Below, piece by piece: positions 35,960 to 45,395 of a stretch of DNA of 64,000 nt (position 1 is its first letter; every line of letters begins with the position of its first letter). Source of the stretch: Rhizobacter sp. AJA081-3 (GTDB lineage: Bacteria > Pseudomonadota > Gammaproteobacteria > Burkholderiales > Burkholderiaceae_C); assembly GCF_017795745.1 (NCBI RefSeq), contig NZ_CP059067.1:3968001-4032000 (forward strand). Reading direction: 5' to 3'. A program made the translations under genes and the position numbers. The notes under the pieces were generated by a model. That model had not been told where the DNA came from and ran no database searches. It saw only the letters and a list, made by a program, of their open reading frames with translations.

Positions 35960-37138
35960 ATGCTTATCGCCAAACTGAAGGCAGAGGAGAACTTTGGTCT
36001 GCCGCGAAGTGCGGAACTGGTTGACCTTCCGCCGAACACGCCAGCCTCCACCATCCGGCTGACCATCCACTTCGCCGGACTGGGCGAAGTCTTCGGCGCC
36101 TGGCTTTCCAGCGAGCGCACTCGCAACGCCCGCGCAAGCACCGGTCGGATCCAGACCAGCCCGGTCTCCAGATCGAAACGGAGCACCCTTCGCATCCTCG
36201 CGCCATGGTTGGCGGCACTGCTGCCCGTGCTGGCGATAGCCGCCGATGTCTTCGCGCGCGAGGTTATGGGTACGCCGCACCTGCTCGAGAGTGCAGCGAC
36301 ATTGCTCCTGCAGGCCCTGAAGGCACATTCGCAGGGCTTGGTGTGGTTGTGCCTTTGCGGACTGGCCTGGCTGCTGTCATTCCGGCTGCTACGGCGCACT
36401 GCGCTATGCACGATCCACATCGTGCTGTTGCGACCGCACGAACCCCTGCCCCCAATCCCGCCCTCGCTACTGCGCAGACGCAACACGCACGTGTTTGCCG
36501 TCAGAGCACTTGGGCATGACGCGCGCCAGAAGTTCTTCGGTTTCCTGGAACGCCGCGCAGGGACGCCGAAGACATACGAGTCCACGTCCTGGGAACTGTG
36601 CGAACCGGTTCGGGGCAAGCGGATGCAGCAGGTGCCATGGCGCGACTACTGGTCACTCGTGCGCTGCTGCCTGACCTACATGCTGCCGCAGAACACCGCC
36701 GAGCCGGAGTTCGGCGTCGCATCGAGCTTCACCGCGAAACAGCACCGCTCGCTGCTTCGCTTCTACCTCTTCCTCATCCTGCTGTCCGTGTTGCCCTCGA
36801 TCGCGCAGCACCTTGGTCTGCTCAGCGAGGTGCCCAAGGAGCTCAAGCAGTATCTGGCCGCGGCCGCGATTGGCTGGGTCACGGTGGGAATCATGCTGCA
36901 CCGTCTGGTCTCGCTGCACCTGCGCCGCTGGGAGAAGCACACCCGGACCTTTCCGTTTCGCGGCAGCCCCATCCTCAAGAGGATCGAGGATGCCGACCCC
37001 CACCAGTGGGTGGAAGTGCCCACGGACACGTATGAGTTGCCGATGCGCACCTTCGGCATGAGCTACGCGCAGCTCCAGCAAATCGTCCTGGCAGTGCTGC
37101 TCGTGATCTTCCTGACCCTCCTTCAGCTGATCGGTTGA
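35960..37138 (+). CDS. Integral membrane protein, partner of the HExxH protein
   Basis: This is a 392-aa protein starting at the ATG at 35960. Four hydrophobic segments are visible: about 78-97 (LRILAPWLAALLPVLAIAAD), 123-141 (GLVWLCLCGLAWLLSFRLL), 270-292 (FYLFLILLSVLPSI) and 372-391 (IVLAVLLVIFLTLLQLIG), with a further weak one near 310. The roughly 120-residue loop between segments 2 and 3 is hydrophilic and probably cytoplasmic. No catalytic motif is recognised. The stop overlaps a TTG of the next gene (TTGA), so the two are translationally coupled and probably form a membrane complex. Confidence 0.8.
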   Translation: MLIAKLKAEENFGLPRSAELVDLPPNTPASTIRLTIHFAGLGEVFGAWLSSERTRNARASTGRIQTSPVSRSKRSTLRILAPWLAALLPVLAIAADVFAREVMGTPHLLESAATLLLQALKAHSQGLVWLCLCGLAWLLSFRLLRRTALCTIHIVLLRPHEPLPPIPPSLLRRRNTHVFAVRALGHDARQKFFGFLERRAGTPKTYESTSWELCEPVRGKRMQQVPWRDYWSLVRCCLTYMLPQNTAEPEFGVASSFTAKQHRSLLRFYLFLILLSVLPSIAQHLGLLSEVPKELKQYLAAAAIGWVTVGIMLHRLVSLHLRRWEKHTRTFPFRGSPILKRIEDADPHQWVEVPTDTYELPMRTFGMSYAQLQQIVLAVLLVIFLTLLQLIG

Positions 37139-37140
37139 CC

Positions 37141-40100
37141 ATGAATGTCATGAGAGGAGCATCCGCCACACATCTGGAGGCACTCCTGTGGGTGCTGTTC
37201 TCGGACGCGAATTCGCGCTTCAACACCCTGATCGAGGAGTGCGCACATCTGCAGGAGACCATTCAAGGCCTCATCGGCAAGTCCACGCTGGTCAACGAAG
37301 TCATCGCACTGACACGCTCGGACGATCTGCCGCAAGGCTTCGAGCGTCCGGTAGCGTGCGACCCCAAGTCCGACCCCCGCTACTATGACATCCCCGTGCG
37401 CGATCGCGCCTTCCTGAGCCTTTGGAACGCGCTGGGAGCGCAGATCATCGGGTTGCATCACAACCAGACCACGCACCGCAGCTCCTACGAGCTCCTGGTG
37501 TGCGGCGAGGTGGGTTCGGACATCGGAAGCTCGCAGCGCCTGTACTGGTATCTGAGCCAGCGCGCGTATTTCCTGCAACCCGTGTTCGAGCACTACACGC
37601 GGATGCTCGAGCACGCGCACGAGAAGCTCATCCAGATGCTGGAGAACCAGGCCGGCACGCTCCCGCAACCGATCCTGCTGAGGCGATGGAACTCCGCAGC
37701 CTACGGCGAGTTTCTCTCCGAGTACAGCCGCCACGTCAACTGGGAGTCCGGCGAGCTGGTCCGGCGACTGTGGCCGCGCTCGAATGGACCGCATAGGTCA
37801 GGCTCGCAACGCGACACAGCGCGATCTGTCCCGCCGGAGTCAATCTTCCCGGATGCCATTACGCACACCTGGTCTCATCAGCCCACCAGCTACGCCAGCA
37901 GTTTCGACGTGCACATGGCCAGGGCAGGCGTCACCCGGTCCAAGCGATTCGGGATCATCCGCAGCGCCTATTTCTACCTCGAGCAGCCACTGCTTTTCCC
38001 GCTCCTCTATCACGAATGCGCACACCTGAACTTCCCGTCCAATGACAGCTTCATGGACGTGCCCGACTCCTTCTTCGGGAGCCGGCTGATAGCTGTGATG
38101 TCCTTGCGGCACGCGCAGTTCACGGTGACCGACCCGGGGATGACGTACGAGAACTTCTGGGATCACTTCACCGAGGAGGTGTGGTCGGACGCGATCTCCG
38201 TGGCGCTGGGTGGCCGCGCCTACCTTCTCGCGCTGGCGTTGCAGTTGGTCGGGCAGTCCGGCGAGCAGGAGTTCAGCCACTATCGGATCGAGGAAGACAC
38301 GATCTATCCCCTTGATCAGCTCGGAAAGGTGCCCTACCGCAAGTACGAAGCCAAGTACCCCGAGCTTTCCATGTCCACCTTCTGGGAGGCACGGCTGGCC
38401 ATCGCCTGCGCAGTGCTCAAGTCGCTCAAGGGCGACAACGCTCAGAAGGAGGACCTGCAGCTCATCGCTGCGTTGGAAGAACTTCAGACGGCGTGGATCG
38501 ACAGCGGCCATCACGCGTTCGATGCCTACGGCACCTCCGAGGGGCATGAACAGCTGTGGGACCACAGGATCGAATTGAACGAGTGGGTGCAATCGACGAT
38601 CTGGGCCCACCTGAACGAGCACATCCAAGTTCTGGCGGAATGTTCGAGGATCAACTCGACCTACGTCCTGAACTCACCCAACACGGCGGAATGGATCAAC
38701 CGCAGCGTGGCTGAGCAACGGCAGACCACCGTCGGAGCCGTTCCATCGGACGAGTTCAAGATGCCCGCCACGTTCCGCCTGGAAGAGGTGGCGCTGGACG
38801 TCCGCATGCGAATCGCACGCGACATCGCCGTGCAACTGTCTGGGCAGGCCGAGCAGTCCGGGCGATGGACTGACAGCTTCGCCAACTGGACGCGCGGAGA
38901 CGGGGCCCTAGCATTTCGCATCGCGCTCGAGTTCAGCACACTGCGCCGCTCTCTGATGGAGGCGCTGGCCGACATCTGCGATCGGCGCCCGGGCGAGGAC
39001 GCTGGAACGTTCCAGCCGTTCGACGACACGCCCATCTCGCAGCGCTTGCGAGCGCTGGCCGGACGGCTGCCCACCGACAATCGCTACTGTTCCGACTTGC
39101 TGAGGAAGAAGGAACTCACGAACTGGACCCGGCCGAGTTCGGTGAACATCAAGCTCGAGACAGAAATACTTGCCGAGCTCAATTCCATCGCAGACCAGAT
39201 CATGGCTAGCAATCGGAACGGACCGATTGCAACGGCAGCACAGGCAGGCACGCTGACCTTCGGCGTGGTGCGCCCAGGGGAGTACGCGGCAATAACTGAT
39301 GGGACATCTCCGTATCTGAAGGTCGGAGAGCGACTCAAGAATCAGGTCGTTGAGTCGGCGAAGTGGCACAGCACCCTGTGCAAGTCCGGCATCGACGCCG
39401 ATCCAGACCCCACCGCTGTGTCCACGTCGCTGCTGTCGCTGGTCGGTGAGTACCAGTACCTGACCTACGTGAAAGGGTCGACGCCCGTCGAGCGCGATGC
39501 GCACGTCCATGCGGAGGTCTCCAGGCTGCTGGTCAAACCCAGGCTCGTGTTGAGCGTCGGCGGCAAGCCGCTGGACGAGGCGATAGAGCAGTTCGCGGCT
39601 ACGCACTACGCCCGCGTATCGTTGATTAGGTACCGATACCGATGGCAGTGGAGCGAACTCAGGGCGCTGCTGGACGAAGACTTGCGTCTGGCCAAGCCGT
39701 GGCTGAGCGGCTATTCGCTGCTGCTGTCCAGCGCCTGGGAAGACGCGATTCTGATCACCTGGCATCGGCACTCGGATGATTTGTGGGAATCGAGCAACCG
39801 CGCGCTGAACGTGACCTACGGATCGGCCGACGTGCAGTCCAACTTTCACGTCCCAGACCAGGTCACGGCCTCGGCGCTGGCGCAACAGCAGATCGGCAAT
39901 GCGCTTGAGCCGGCCGCCACGCCTTCCAACGACTGGTATCAGACTTTCGCGACCTGGGCGGAACAGTCTGGCCTGGTGCGAAGGATCTACGGCCGCTCCG
40001 GCAGGTACGACTACACCGTGGTTTGGGCTCAACCGTCTCAGGGCGACAGTGTCCCGGCAGGGTCAGCACTTTCGGCCGGTGTAACTGCGGCGGAATCGTC

Positions 40101-40308
40101 GTCGCTCGATGCCTGCAGCATCGGCCTGGCTTCACTGCCTCACTCCGCGTGGCGGGGGCTGGCGAGCTTCATTACCTCCTTCGAGAAGCGGACCTTCGCC
40201 CTGGACCCGAGGGGGCAACCGCATCACGACAGCGAGCATGGCGGCCAACCGGCCCGCTACAAGGCCGTGACGCACTTCGCCCTGCGCGACCGCGAACTGC
40301 CGCCTTGA
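37141..40308 (+). CDS. Large protein with HExxH metallopeptidase-like motif (1055 aa)
   Basis: The ATG at 37141 comes just after the stop of the membrane-protein gene; a coupled TTG at 37135 is an alternative. The mostly helical sequence holds LLYHECAHLNFPSND (His291, Glu292, His295), a zincin HExxH motif. About 50 residues later EEVWSDAISVALG could supply the third ligand and the ExxxD pattern of gluzincins. No signal peptide or TM segment is present, so it is cytoplasmic and perhaps recruited to the membrane partner. The C-terminal 250 residues hold a second, mixed alpha/beta region (VSLIRYRYRWQWSELRALLD). No family name is known to me. The two-gene arrangement and accessory setting make a defence or stress role plausible, but this is inference. 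Confidence 0.78.
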   Translation: MNVMRGASATHLEALLWVLFSDANSRFNTLIEECAHLQETIQGLIGKSTLVNEVIALTRSDDLPQGFERPVACDPKSDPRYYDIPVRDRAFLSLWNALGAQIIGLHHNQTTHRSSYELLVCGEVGSDIGSSQRLYWYLSQRAYFLQPVFEHYTRMLEHAHEKLIQMLENQAGTLPQPILLRRWNSAAYGEFLSEYSRHVNWESGELVRRLWPRSNGPHRSGSQRDTARSVPPESIFPDAITHTWSHQPTSYASSFDVHMARAGVTRSKRFGIIRSAYFYLEQPLLFPLLYHECAHLNFPSNDSFMDVPDSFFGSRLIAVMSLRHAQFTVTDPGMTYENFWDHFTEEVWSDAISVALGGRAYLLALALQLVGQSGEQEFSHYRIEEDTIYPLDQLGKVPYRKYEAKYPELSMSTFWEARLAIACAVLKSLKGDNAQKEDLQLIAALEELQTAWIDSGHHAFDAYGTSEGHEQLWDHRIELNEWVQSTIWAHLNEHIQVLAECSRINSTYVLNSPNTAEWINRSVAEQRQTTVGAVPSDEFKMPATFRLEEVALDVRMRIARDIAVQLSGQAEQSGRWTDSFANWTRGDGALAFRIALEFSTLRRSLMEALADICDRRPGEDAGTFQPFDDTPISQRLRALAGRLPTDNRYCSDLLRKKELTNWTRPSSVNIKLETEILAELNSIADQIMASNRNGPIATAAQAGTLTFGVVRPGEYAAITDGTSPYLKVGERLKNQVVESAKWHSTLCKSGIDADPDPTAVSTSLLSLVGEYQYLTYVKGSTPVERDAHVHAEVSRLLVKPRLVLSVGGKPLDEAIEQFAATHYARVSLIRYRYRWQWSELRALLDEDLRLAKPWLSGYSLLLSSAWEDAILITWHRHSDDLWESSNRALNVTYGSADVQSNFHVPDQVTASALAQQQIGNALEPAATPSNDWYQTFATWAEQSGLVRRIYGRSGRYDYTVVWAQPSQGDSVPAGSALSAGVTAAESSSLDACSIGLASLPHSAWRGLASFITSFEKRTFALDPRGQPHHDSEHGGQPARYKAVTHFALRDRELPP

Positions 40309-40871
40309 GCGGGCCGTCGTAGCCGGCCTCGATTGGCGAGCCGAGCAGGCCGGCAGCCTGGGCAGGCTCACGCGATCTGCATCGCCAAGCGCGAAGTTCG
40401 GATTGGCGCCCTTATTCGCGCAGTTCGTCACGCTAACCTCTCGTCGTGCCCCGCTGGCGCAATCCGTTGCGCACTGGCGCTCCGAAGCCAGCGTCGCCAG
40501 ACGCAAGTCTTGCCTAGCTACACCCGCCGCCCGTTGATGTGAGGACTTCAGCGGGCAGAAGTGGGACGGTGGCCGGCAGCACCTACTGAGTTTGCGATGC
40601 TGAGCGGTAACCAGAACTCAAGTTCGGCGAACTGCAAGTGAGCCTTCATCTGATACGAGCAACTCGGGGACCGCGACCGATGCAGCGCCGAACACGGCGA
40701 TCAAAGAGACGGCTTGAGATTGGCAGCAGGCTTTCAACAGGAACGGCCCGAATGGCAGCTGCCGCTCAAAACGGTCGATCCATCGAGGCACCTCCCCACT
40801 GTCAGCGCCTAGGGCGCATCTACTGCGGAGGCGCTTAGCCTCCCTCACTAGTAAGTTCACAGCTGCGGAAC
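40309..40871. other. Convergent intergenic region, no gene seen
   Basis: About 560 bases lie between the HExxH gene (plus) and the S33 peptidase gene (minus). They contain only short overlapping frames. A 6-bp stem-loop (GGAGGC-GCTTA-GCCTCC, 40827-40843) may help stop transcription from either side; it has no T-run. Confidence 0.45.
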
Positions 40872-42104
40872 TCAAGCTCTGCTACGCACCAGGTCGAGCA
40901 GACGGCCCACGATGCGCTCGCCATCGGCGCGCAGCCCGTTGTGGGCGTACTCGTTGGTGATCCAAGCGCGCAGCCCACGAACCCGACGCGCGGTGTCCTC
41001 GGCGAATGACCGCTCCACATATGCGTCGTCGACGTACACCGTCGCGGCCACCGGCACCTCGTTGAGCGCCAGGCGATCGTCGTCGTACAGGCGCGGCCAG
41101 GGGTGGTGTGCGAGCAGTTGCGCTGCTTCGCGATGCGCGTGCAGTCCTGCGTAGTCATCCCACATCCAGGGAAAGACATGCTCGGCGCCGAGTAGCTCGC
41201 CGCTCACTGCGTCGTCAGGGGCCGTGCGCTGCGCCGACCAGCGCGTGGCGCCGCCATCGGCATACGAGGACTCGTGCAGCGTCGCGTAGATCGGATTGCG
41301 CTCCCAGGCCGAAGCCTCCTGCGCGTCCCAGAGAAACGCGGCCGATGCGAAGGGCAGCTCGAGCAAGTGATGCAGCCGTTCGAATCCGGCGCTGTCACCC
41401 AGCCACATTCCGACCTGACGGAAGCGACGCGCCGTGAGACGGTCCCCGCTGGGCAGGCGAACGTCCTCGTCGTCGAGCCGGCGCAGGATCGTGCGCAGAC
41501 GCGCCAAGTCGCCTGGATAGCGTGCGTGGTAGCGCTGGTTGGCTTCGCGTACGCGCACCCACGTGGCCGCGTAGACCTCGTCGACGGGCCGGTTCGTCAC
41601 CGGCGCCAGGCCCCCAGTGATCAGCACCTCTCGAAGGCTTTCGGGCGCCACCGACAGGTAAGTCAGCGACGTGAAGCCACCAAAGCTCTGGCCCAGCAGG
41701 CTCCAGCGCTTGACGTCCAGTTCCGCGCGGATCCATTCGAGGTCGCGCACGATGGAGTCCGCGCGAAAGTGAGTGAGGTATTCAGCCTGCTCCGTCGGCG
41801 TTGCACCAGGCAGGACAGGTCCGACCGGCGTGGAGCGGCCCGTGCCTCGTTGGTCCAGCAGCAGCACACGAAAATCGGCGAGCGCTCGTGCCAGCCACCC
41901 GGACGGCGGGCTCGTGGGCCGCGTGGCCTCGAAGCCTGGTCCACCCTGCAGGAACACGAGGTAAGGGCGGTCGCGGCCGTCGGGCGCTGCCACCTCACGG
42001 GTGAATACAGTGATGCTCCCGCGCTGCGGTTCGCCATGGACCAGCGGAACCAGGTGCTCGCGCTCGGTCAAAACCGCACCGGGAATGATGTAGGTCGTGC
42101 TCAT
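40872..42104 (-). CDS. Alpha/beta hydrolase, proline iminopeptidase-like (peptidase S33)
   Basis: This is a 410-aa protein. The ATG at 42104 (MSTTYIIPGAVLTEREHLVP) gives the usual family start; the frame is open further upstream with low-quality sequence. Conserved features are the oxyanion-hole stretch LVFLQGGPGFEATRP, LLLDQRGTGRSTPV, the nucleophile elbow WSLLGQSFGGFTSL, and a C-terminal His region (NEYAHNGLRADG). These are typical of S33 aminopeptidases that release N-terminal proline or hydrolyse small amides. No signal peptide is present. It stands alone between unrelated accessory genes. Confidence 0.88.
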   Translation of the reverse strand: MSTTYIIPGAVLTEREHLVPLVHGEPQRGSITVFTREVAAPDGRDRPYLVFLQGGPGFEATRPTSPPSGWLARALADFRVLLLDQRGTGRSTPVGPVLPGATPTEQAEYLTHFRADSIVRDLEWIRAELDVKRWSLLGQSFGGFTSLTYLSVAPESLREVLITGGLAPVTNRPVDEVYAATWVRVREANQRYHARYPGDLARLRTILRRLDDEDVRLPSGDRLTARRFRQVGMWLGDSAGFERLHHLLELPFASAAFLWDAQEASAWERNPIYATLHESSYADGGATRWSAQRTAPDDAVSGELLGAEHVFPWMWDDYAGLHAHREAAQLLAHHPWPRLYDDDRLALNEVPVAATVYVDDAYVERSFAEDTARRVRGLRAWITNEYAHNGLRADGERIVGRLLDLVRSRA

Positions 42105-42594
42105 ATCGACACGATACCCGCGGCGCGCCGACACCGAAGCATTGCTTGGCGCGTTGTTCGCGGATCTCGTTTCCGGCCTGGCTGATACGAAGCTTTGGCG
42201 AACCGGCTTGACCGCGGACGTCACGGATGGAACCCGGAGAGCGCTCTCAGTTAGCAATGCACTATCGACTGCTGTCTGCGCCTGACCATCTCCTGCGCAC
42301 AGAAAGAAGCTCCAGCAGAAAGAAAAACGCCGACCGAAAGCCGGCCGGCGCTCCTCAAGCAGTTGCCATGAATTGAGGAGAGAACGTCCTCGAGCGCAAT
42401 GCCACTGGTCGATGCCACGGTCGTGCGCCTTCAAACGCCGCGGATGGTACTCGCTGCGTTCTGTGAGTGGGTTGCTTTAGTGAGCGTTGATGCTGTCCGC
42501 CGCAAGGACATTCATGCGAAATCTCACGGCGCTGGGCACAGTGAATGCGAGCGCAGCGCTCGCGCGGATATCGACGCAATCGATCAACCGGAGC

Positions 42595-43053
42595 TCAGCG
42601 TGCGCTCTTGAGTTCCGCAAGTCGCGCTGCCGCTTCCTTCTTGCCGATGCCACGAAGTTCGACGATTGCGGACAGGCTCGTGGTCCGAGGCTGGGCCTTG
42701 CCAGCTTCCCAGTGATAGATCGACTGCCCTGACGCACCTACTAGCAGTCCGAAATCTGCAGCTGAGAGCCCAAGCCTGCGACGGTTTGTGGCCAGGCCCT
42801 TTGCGCTGAATCGAACGCGGCCTCCGGACTCTTCAGCGTTGCCCTTCTCGGCGGTCTTCGCCTTCGCGCTGGGGGTTCGCCCGCGCGACACTGTCTTCAG
42901 CAACTTCTCAAGATCGCGAACTTGGCGCTTGAGCGCCACGAGTTCTGTCCGATGGGCAGCAAGCGTCTTCTTCAATCCGTCGGTCGCTGTACGCAATTCC
43001 TTGCGTGCGAGGCGCGCAATCTCGGACTTCAATACGGAGGCAATGTTGGGCAT
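42595..43053 (-). CDS. Helix-turn-helix (Xre-like) regulator
   Basis: This is a 152-aa protein. The ATG at 43053 starts MPNIASVLKSEIARLARKEL, the usual opening of this small family; an ATG three codons earlier is possible. Residues 5-55 are a basic coiled-coil region. Residues 85-150 carry a helix-turn-helix (LATNRRRLGLSAADFGLLVG, then ASGQSIYHWEAGKAQPR) of Cro/C1 type. It probably binds DNA as a dimer. Its target is not evident; the next gene is yedK, read divergently about 150 bases away. Confidence 0.82.
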   Translation of the reverse strand: MPNIASVLKSEIARLARKELRTATDGLKKTLAAHRTELVALKRQVRDLEKLLKTVSRGRTPSAKAKTAEKGNAEESGGRVRFSAKGLATNRRRLGLSAADFGLLVGASGQSIYHWEAGKAQPRTTSLSAIVELRGIGKKEAAARLAELKSAR

Positions 43054-43200
43054 GTCTGGCATTCTGCACTTGTCGCTCGAACCAAGCTCGATCACGGCTA
43101 TTGGACGGTATGCAGACCGCCAAGATCGAATATGGCAATAGGCGTCTGCCGATTGAGCACACCGACAGGCAAGTCATCTCAACGAAGATACAGTGCGCGC

Positions 43201-43854
43201 ATGTGCACCCGCTACGTCTCCCCTGAGGCTGCCGCCATCGAACGTGCCTGGCACATCGGACGCCACACGCCCTGGCGTGGAGCGGAAGTGTTCCCCCAAA
43301 AGCAAGGGGCCTTCATTCGGGCTGCGAGAGATTCTTCGGAGGCCGATCGGGAACTGGTGGTGGGCCAGTTTGGCCTTGTGCCGTGGTTTGCCAAGACGCC
43401 AAAGCTGACGTATTCCACGTGCAATGCACGAAGCGAAGAGCTTGCGCAGAAGGCTACGTTCAAGGATCCGTGGAAGTACGGCAAGCGGTGCATCGTGCCG
43501 GCCGAGTCCTTCTTCGAGCCATGCTGGGAGACCGGGAAGAACGTGTGGTGGCGCTTTCGGCGCGCGGACGGAGAACTCTGGGGTCTCGCCGGCCTATGGA
43601 ACACCTGGACTGACAAGGAAACTGGAGAAGTGGTCGAGAGCTACACGATGCTCACACTCAACGCCGACCATCACCCGCTGTTCAATCGAATGCACCGCCC
43701 CGACCCGAAGCGCCCGCCCAACATGCAAGACAAGCGATCAGTCGTTCCCGTCCAGTTCGAAGATGTGGACCAGTGGCTTCATGGGACCCAGGAAGAAGCG
43801 AAGGCCTTGATCCGGTTGATGCCCGCAGAGGGTTTTGACGCCGGACGAGCCTAG
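43201..43854 (+). CDS. yedK: SOS response-associated (SRAP) protein YedK/HMCES
   Basis: This is a 217-aa protein. The ATG at 43201 puts the catalytic cysteine at position 2 (MCTRYVSPEAAAIERAW), as required after Met removal. Further family marks are VPWFAKTPKL, the Asn-Ala-Arg of TCNARSEEL, and RCIVPAESFFEPCW. SRAP proteins form a stable thiazolidine crosslink to abasic sites in single-stranded DNA and so protect stalled forks. The gene ends 21 bases from the convergent antitoxin gene. No LexA box was noticed at its start. Confidence 0.93.
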   Translation: MCTRYVSPEAAAIERAWHIGRHTPWRGAEVFPQKQGAFIRAARDSSEADRELVVGQFGLVPWFAKTPKLTYSTCNARSEELAQKATFKDPWKYGKRCIVPAESFFEPCWETGKNVWWRFRRADGELWGLAGLWNTWTDKETGEVVESYTMLTLNADHHPLFNRMHRPDPKRPPNMQDKRSVVPVQFEDVDQWLHGTQEEAKALIRLMPAEGFDAGRA

Positions 43855-43875
43855 TCGATGGCTGGGAGGGCCTTG

Positions 43876-44394
43876 CTACGTGTAGACGCCGTACTCGAGC
43901 CGCATGAGGAACTCCTCTACGACCTCCGTGCCCGGAACGGTCCGAAGCATGTCGATAGGGCGCTGCACGTCGAGACCCAAAGCGGGACGGATCATCCAAC
44001 GCTGTGCCTCTTCCGCACCGCCGAGGATGTGCTCCGCCAAGGCCAGCACTTCCGCAAACCTCCACGTCGCACTCGCCAACTGGGTCGGCATGTTTCGCTG
44101 AGGGGTGTTCTCTTGGCGCTGGAGCGTACGTGCGCTGATCCCCAAAACGGCTCCAACATCGGAAGCTCTCAGCGCCGGAAACGTGCGCATCAAGTGCAGC
44201 AAAGAATCAAAGGGGACGCCCTTTAGGATGGCGTTGTGGACTTCTTGAGGACTGCAGGGCTGGGGGCCGAATCGCTTTGCGCCGCCCAGAATCAGCCAGG
44301 CAGCACGGTACGTGTCCGCCTTGAGGTCGGCCGGTTCGCGGACGGCGGCTGGCGGCAATCGCTTGGCGCCAACGGTGGAACCTGAGTGCAGCAA
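43876..44394 (-). CDS. Xre/MbcA/ParS-type antitoxin (DUF2384), no toxin partner
   Basis: This is a 172-aa protein with a TTG start at 44394, as no ATG or GTG fits. Residues 65-100 hold a helix-turn-helix-like stretch (RASDVGAVLGISARTLQRQE). The C-terminal part (FAEVLALAEHILGG, then LGLDVQRPIDMLRT and LMRLEYGVYT) is the toxin-binding DUF2384 domain of the RES/Xre toxin-antitoxin family. A RES toxin gene normally follows directly. Here the next 20 bases lead into convergent yedK, so the toxin is missing. It could be a relic or act as an antitoxin in trans. Confidence 0.82.
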   Translation of the reverse strand: MLHSGSTVGAKRLPPAAVREPADLKADTYRAAWLILGGAKRFGPQPCSPQEVHNAILKGVPFDSLLHLMRTFPALRASDVGAVLGISARTLQRQENTPQRNMPTQLASATWRFAEVLALAEHILGGAEEAQRWMIRPALGLDVQRPIDMLRTVPGTEVVEEFLMRLEYGVYT

Positions 44395-45115
44395 TCTCGG
44401 TCAGCGGTAGTTCGTATGCGCACAAGCGTCGTCCAGATCTGGACACCTTGTCAAGCCAGCATTGGGTGCCAGCGGACCCTGAGAGTGGGATCCGACCAAT
44501 AGCCAAGTGCGAGAACTTCGGCAGATGGCAGCCATTGAGACAGACATCTGCCGGCCATTTAACTTGGCATTCCTCTGTTTGGACCTCCAGCCGCTGCGCT
44601 TCGGAACTGACCAGCAATTTGACTCTGGCCGATGACGCTGCCCTCAGGCTGCAGGCTATCCGCGAGTGACAGCTTCCACTGGATACGAACGGAGACTGTC
44701 GACCCCAAGCAGCCGCTCGACGCTCTGATCGGTTTGCCCAATTCCTGTCGCTGCAGTCGTTCCGCCGACATCGGCCGGATCCGGATGAGTGTCGAGTCCA
44801 CGCCGCGTGATGAAGGTGTGATTTGCACGGCTTCCGGCAGTTGAGCCTTTCCTGGCGGAATGCGACCGCTCCTCCTGCTCGTTGAAGCGAGAGAGACGCC
44901 GACGTTCGACCTACGGCGTAGGCATTCTGGAGTGCCAACGATGTGGTCGAACTCAACATGTGCTGGTCGCACTGCAAAGGGCAAGCGTGGCACTGGGCTG
45001 CTGGTCTGGTTCGAGCGGACCGGGTCGGTCGCGATAATGCTGGTGGTGAAATACACCAGAGGCAGTAGCGAGAACCTGCCGCCGGCGTCCTTGAAGCGGC
45101 AGAAGGAGCACTTCG
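44395..45115. other. Long non-coding stretch, probable gene debris
   Basis: About 720 bases hold several overlapping frames on both strands, none with a ribosome site or a recognised full domain. A minus-strand piece near 44950 reads AHVEFDHIVG, faintly like an HNH-nuclease core, and could be a relic. I see no insertion-sequence ends. Confidence 0.4.
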
Positions 45116-45394
45116 ATGGCTGAAGCGATCAAGTTTCTGGTTTGCGGCTTGGAACGAGGGCTCGTCAAAGGCAAGGCAAGGCAGGCGGGTAAGCCGCAAT
45201 CGCCCGAGAGTGTCGAGCCTACGCGCGCCGGTCGGCCCCTTGGCTTGAGGACTAAGCACAGCAAGCAACAGGTGAAACTGCGGCTCGAACCGGGTGTGCC
45301 TGAGGCTTCGCGCGCTTGCGGCGACCGCTGGCAGACGCGCAGAAAACACATACTGCAGGCGGCGTTGCGGTTGGCGGGGCAGTTGCCTGGCTGA
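45116..45394 (+). CDS. Small basic protein upstream of the STAND nuclease gene
   Basis: This is a 92-aa protein. The ATG at 45116 has an excellent ribosome site (GAAGGAG, 9 bases upstream). The stop (45392-45394) is one base before the ATG of the 1386-aa gene, a spacing that implies coupling. The sequence is rich in Lys, Arg and Gln (LVKGKARQAGKPQSPE, then RTKHSKQQVKLRL) and ends LQAALRLAGQLPG. No domain is recognised. It could be a nucleic-acid-binding partner, a regulator or a translational leader. Confidence 0.5.
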   Translation: MAEAIKFLVCGLERGLVKGKARQAGKPQSPESVEPTRAGRPLGLRTKHSKQQVKLRLEPGVPEASRACGDRWQTRRKHILQAALRLAGQLPG

Positions 45395-45395
45395 C

